NCBI GenBank assembly: GCA_002342225.1
Contig: DDPO01000097.1
Coordinates: 37,649-45,834 of the forward strand
Direction: 5' to 3'
DNA from: Bdellovibrionaceae bacterium UBA2466
GTDB taxonomy: Bacteria; Bdellovibrionota; FAC87; UBA2466
DNA: 8,186 nucleotides
The position numbers and the translations under genes are program-made. The stretch's first letter is position 1; the number at the start of each line of letters is the position of its first letter. Positions 6,421-8,186 of this stretch are shown piece by piece. The notes under the pieces were generated by a model, which ran no database searches, was not told the origin of the DNA, and worked only from the letters and a program-made list of their open reading frames with translations.

Positions 6421-7369
6421 ATATTTTTTTTTAAGTGTTTTATTAATATTGGCGCTGAACCTTTCAGGGTGCTCCCTCTTTAGGCGCTCAAGTACATCTG
6501 TCAATGAGCCTGTCGAGCTGTCGACTCAAGTTGAAAGCCCAGAATCAGCTGTGCCCGTAACTCCACTTGAAGCTGCGAAACCAAATCGAGAGAAAAAAAA
6601 GATCACTCTCGTTTTAGGTGGAGCGGGAATAGCTTCTTTTGCCACCGTCGGTTTACTAAAACGGCTCAATGAAGAGGGAATTGAAATTGAAACTTTGATC
6701 ACTACGGGATGGCCCTCGTTGTTCGCTCTTGCAAGCGGCTTTTTAAGAAGTGTTCACGACGTTGAGTGGTTTGCAATGAGACTACAGGAAAAAGACTTCT
6801 ACAAAGCAAGCAAGTTCGATCCGAACAAGGGGGATCCAGCATCCGAGAAACTATCCCCATTGATCGAGACCCATTTTAAACAAAAAGAAATCGAAGAGTC
6901 TAAATTTTCCCTCATCATCTCATCGGCCAATACCGAGGGGGAGACCGGAGATAAGTATGATCGTGGAGACTGGCGAACTCCTCTTTTAAAAACAATGTCA
7001 ATTCCCGGCCTGTTCAAGCCCTATCCAAAAAACACTGATCTCGACTGGATTCAATCGCTCCAAGGAATCGATGTTGAAGAGGCTAAAAAACGAGGCGGAA
7101 CACTTATTGTGGCCGTCGAGATGTATGGTGACTACTATGATTTTTTAAAAGCAGGAAATAAAGACTCTAGCGATGGAGTCTTTCGCCAACTTTATCTAAC
7201 TTCATTGAAAAAAAACGTGGCTCGAGAACTGAAAGAGGCCCAAATTGTGAGTCATATTCAACTTCAATCGTCCCCCACGAACTTTTCCCAAAAAAGGCTT
7301 GCTATCTTCTCCGGTTATAAAGAAGGCGCAAGACTGGCCAAAGCCATTCGTTCCCTATCTAAAAACTAG
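6407..7369 (+). CDS. Patatin-like lipoprotein lacking the catalytic Ser-Asp dyad (probable pseudoenzyme)
   Basis: The 320-residue product starts with a lipoprotein signal (hydrophobic 6-18, lipobox LSGC with C22), then a Ser/Pro/Glu-rich linker to about residue 60. From residue 65 it follows the patatin-like phospholipase layout: ITLVLGGAGIASFATVGLLK (66-85) stands for the glycine-rich oxyanion loop and first helix, LITTGWPSLFALASGF (97-112) for the nucleophile elbow, SIPGLFKPY (198-206) before the catalytic Asp region, GTLIVAVEM (231-239) as the following strand, and a closing helix SGYKEGARLAKAI (302-314). Patatins use GxSxG and DG[GA]. Here the elbow reads GWPSL, with proline where the serine should be; the oxyanion-loop arginine is absent; and the Asp-Gly-Gly turn is replaced by DWIQSLQG (213-220). 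Lipase activity is therefore unlikely, and a binding or structural role at the envelope is an inference. The start lies within the tlyA 3' end, suggesting coupled translation. Confidence 0.75.
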   Translation: MSQFRYFFLSVLLILALNLSGCSLFRRSSTSVNEPVELSTQVESPESAVPVTPLEAAKPNREKKKITLVLGGAGIASFATVGLLKRLNEEGIEIETLITTGWPSLFALASGFLRSVHDVEWFAMRLQEKDFYKASKFDPNKGDPASEKLSPLIETHFKQKEIEESKFSLIISSANTEGETGDKYDRGDWRTPLLKTMSIPGLFKPYPKNTDLDWIQSLQGIDVEEAKKRGGTLIVAVEMYGDYYDFLKAGNKDSSDGVFRQLYLTSLKKNVARELKEAQIVSHIQLQSSPTNFSQKRLAIFSGYKEGARLAKAIRSLSKN

Positions 7370-7413
7370 TATTTTCAAGTGTTTAGACAAAATGGTTCAT
7401 TCACAATCCCAAA

Positions 7414-7442
7414 TTGACACAAAGCGTAAAATTCACTATATT
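7414..7442 (+). promoter_or_regulatory. Strong sigma-70-type promoter, predicted to give a leaderless transcript
   Basis: TTGACA (7414-7419), a 17-base spacer (7420-7436) and TATATT (7437-7442) form the best promoter in the window: a perfect -35, ideal spacing and a five-of-six -10. The usual distance from the -10 puts +1 at 7449-7450, where 7450 is the A of the downstream ATG. The gene it serves is the lipoprotein gene at the right edge. Confidence 0.62.
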
Positions 7443-7449
7443 GCAGGAC

Positions 7450-8186
7450 ATGCAAAGGGTATTCGGGGCGGGTTTCTTGTGGTTGTTTCTATTTTTTGTG
7501 GGGTGCTCTCGCCCACCCGAAATTCCTGTCATCGAAAAATCTAATCCTGAGATTTACCCGGAAATTGCCTTACGAGACACACTGACCCCAACAGATTTCC
7601 GACAAATTTTTAAAGCCATTAACCAAAAGGGGCAATTGAGCGGTCTTAAACCGTGGCTCGAAACAGCAAATGACAGCGACCTCACCATTGTTGGAAAAGC
7701 CATCAACCAATATTTATATCAAGATGCTTTTAGGTCCGATGGTCTTCCGCAGTTGATAAGTGCCAGAGTCCAACAGAAATCTTTTTCTCAATTAAATCTG
7801 AACATTAACCTCGCTCTTAAAAATTTTCCCAAACTTTCTCTGCCCCATCTCATTCAAGCCGCTCTTTCCCACCCCTACACCCAACCGCTTTTAACAAGAA
7901 GTTCGTTTGTTTTTGATCCTGAATGGAACAAACTTATTGAATATTTTGTAAGCCCCTTTTTATCACAACCTGTTGAGCAAGAGCAGGTAAAGCAGTTCCT
8001 CGATACCACAAAAAAAATCATAGAGAGTCCAAATTTTGAGGAAGAACACCTGGCTCTGTGTGAATCTCTCCGAAAATCCGAACTCGCGAAAAACCTAAAT
8101 ATTTCTTTAAAACAGATGGAAAAAATCTATGGAGAAACTGTTTACTCAAATTTGGGTCAACAAATTTTTCGCTCTTTCACAGCTGA
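7450..8186 (+). CDS. Predicted lipoprotein of unknown function, 5' part (runs off the right edge)
   Basis: An open frame from the ATG at 7450 reaches the end of the window without a stop: 245 complete codons plus two bases. The N-terminus MQRVFGAGFLWLFLFFVGC is a short signal sequence with a lipobox-like FVGC and C19 as the probable lipidated cysteine; phenylalanine at -3 is not the usual residue. The mature part is polar and looks helical, with WLETANDSDLTIVGKAINQY (69-88), EQEQVKQF (176-183) and a run of lysine/glutamate-rich segments. I recognise no domain. The AGGA at 7445-7448 is only one base from the ATG, too close to act as a ribosome site. An in-frame TTG at 7441 is the only near alternative start. 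The strong promoter just upstream suggests it is transcribed separately from tlyA and the patatin-like gene. Confidence 0.78.
   Translation, partial: MQRVFGAGFLWLFLFFVGCSRPPEIPVIEKSNPEIYPEIALRDTLTPTDFRQIFKAINQKGQLSGLKPWLETANDSDLTIVGKAINQYLYQDAFRSDGLPQLISARVQQKSFSQLNLNINLALKNFPKLSLPHLIQAALSHPYTQPLLTRSSFVFDPEWNKLIEYFVSPFLSQPVEQEQVKQFLDTTKKIIESPNFEEEHLALCESLRKSELAKNLNISLKQMEKIYGETVYSNLGQQIFRSFTA

Noticed and set aside
7299..7544. 81-residue open frame overlapping the patatin-like gene end and the edge lipoprotein start
   Set aside because: It begins at a TTG inside the patatin-like gene and crosses the strong promoter. The competing frame from 7450 has a lipoprotein signal and stays open to the window end.

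Overview
This window is ordinary bacterial chromosome, densely coded and AT-leaning by eye. It carries a housekeeping cluster interleaved with cell-envelope genes of unknown role. The proteins are typical of a Gram-negative bacterium. Three genes encode predicted lipoproteins with clear or likely lipoboxes, and a fourth encodes a membrane-anchored Cache sensor domain. The gene order xseB-ispA-dxs ... tlyA, the abundance of lipoproteins and the moderate AT content would fit a deltaproteobacterial or Bdellovibrionota-type organism. That placement is an inference and not a demonstrated assignment. No tRNA, rRNA, CRISPR array, insertion sequence or prophage gene is visible, and no gene-free stretch exceeds about 80 bases.

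Layout on the left (1-3259, + strand): a 3' gene remnant (possibly xseA) whose stop overlaps the start of xseB; then ispA (farnesyl diphosphate synthase) behind a plausible sigma-70-type promoter; then dxs, seven bases after ispA. ispA and dxs act in the same pathway. DXS makes the first committed intermediate of the MEP route, and IspA condenses the resulting C5 units into farnesyl diphosphate for undecaprenyl carrier lipid and quinones.

Middle (3253-5642, - strand): two genes point against the cluster. One encodes a 395-residue lipoprotein with eight cysteines besides the lipidated one and no recognisable family. The other encodes a single-pass protein that looks like a double Cache sensor with no output domain. 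The lipoprotein gene converges on dxs with a 7-bp overlap. The Cache gene diverges from tlyA across only 22 bp. In many bacteria tlyA follows dxs directly, so this pair looks like a reversed insertion into a conserved order.

Right (5665-8186, + strand): tlyA (rRNA 2'-O-methyltransferase) overlaps by 14 bp a lipoprotein with a patatin-type fold signature that has lost both catalytic residues, a probable pseudoenzyme. Last is the 5' part of another lipoprotein gene, preceded by the best promoter in the window and running off the right edge. That promoter places the predicted transcript start at the ATG itself, suggesting a leaderless mRNA. Most starts here lack a good Shine-Dalgarno sequence.

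I do not see a clearly new multi-gene system. The most interesting items are the dead patatin lipoprotein coupled to tlyA, the output-less Cache protein in the inverted pair, and the possible leaderless starts.
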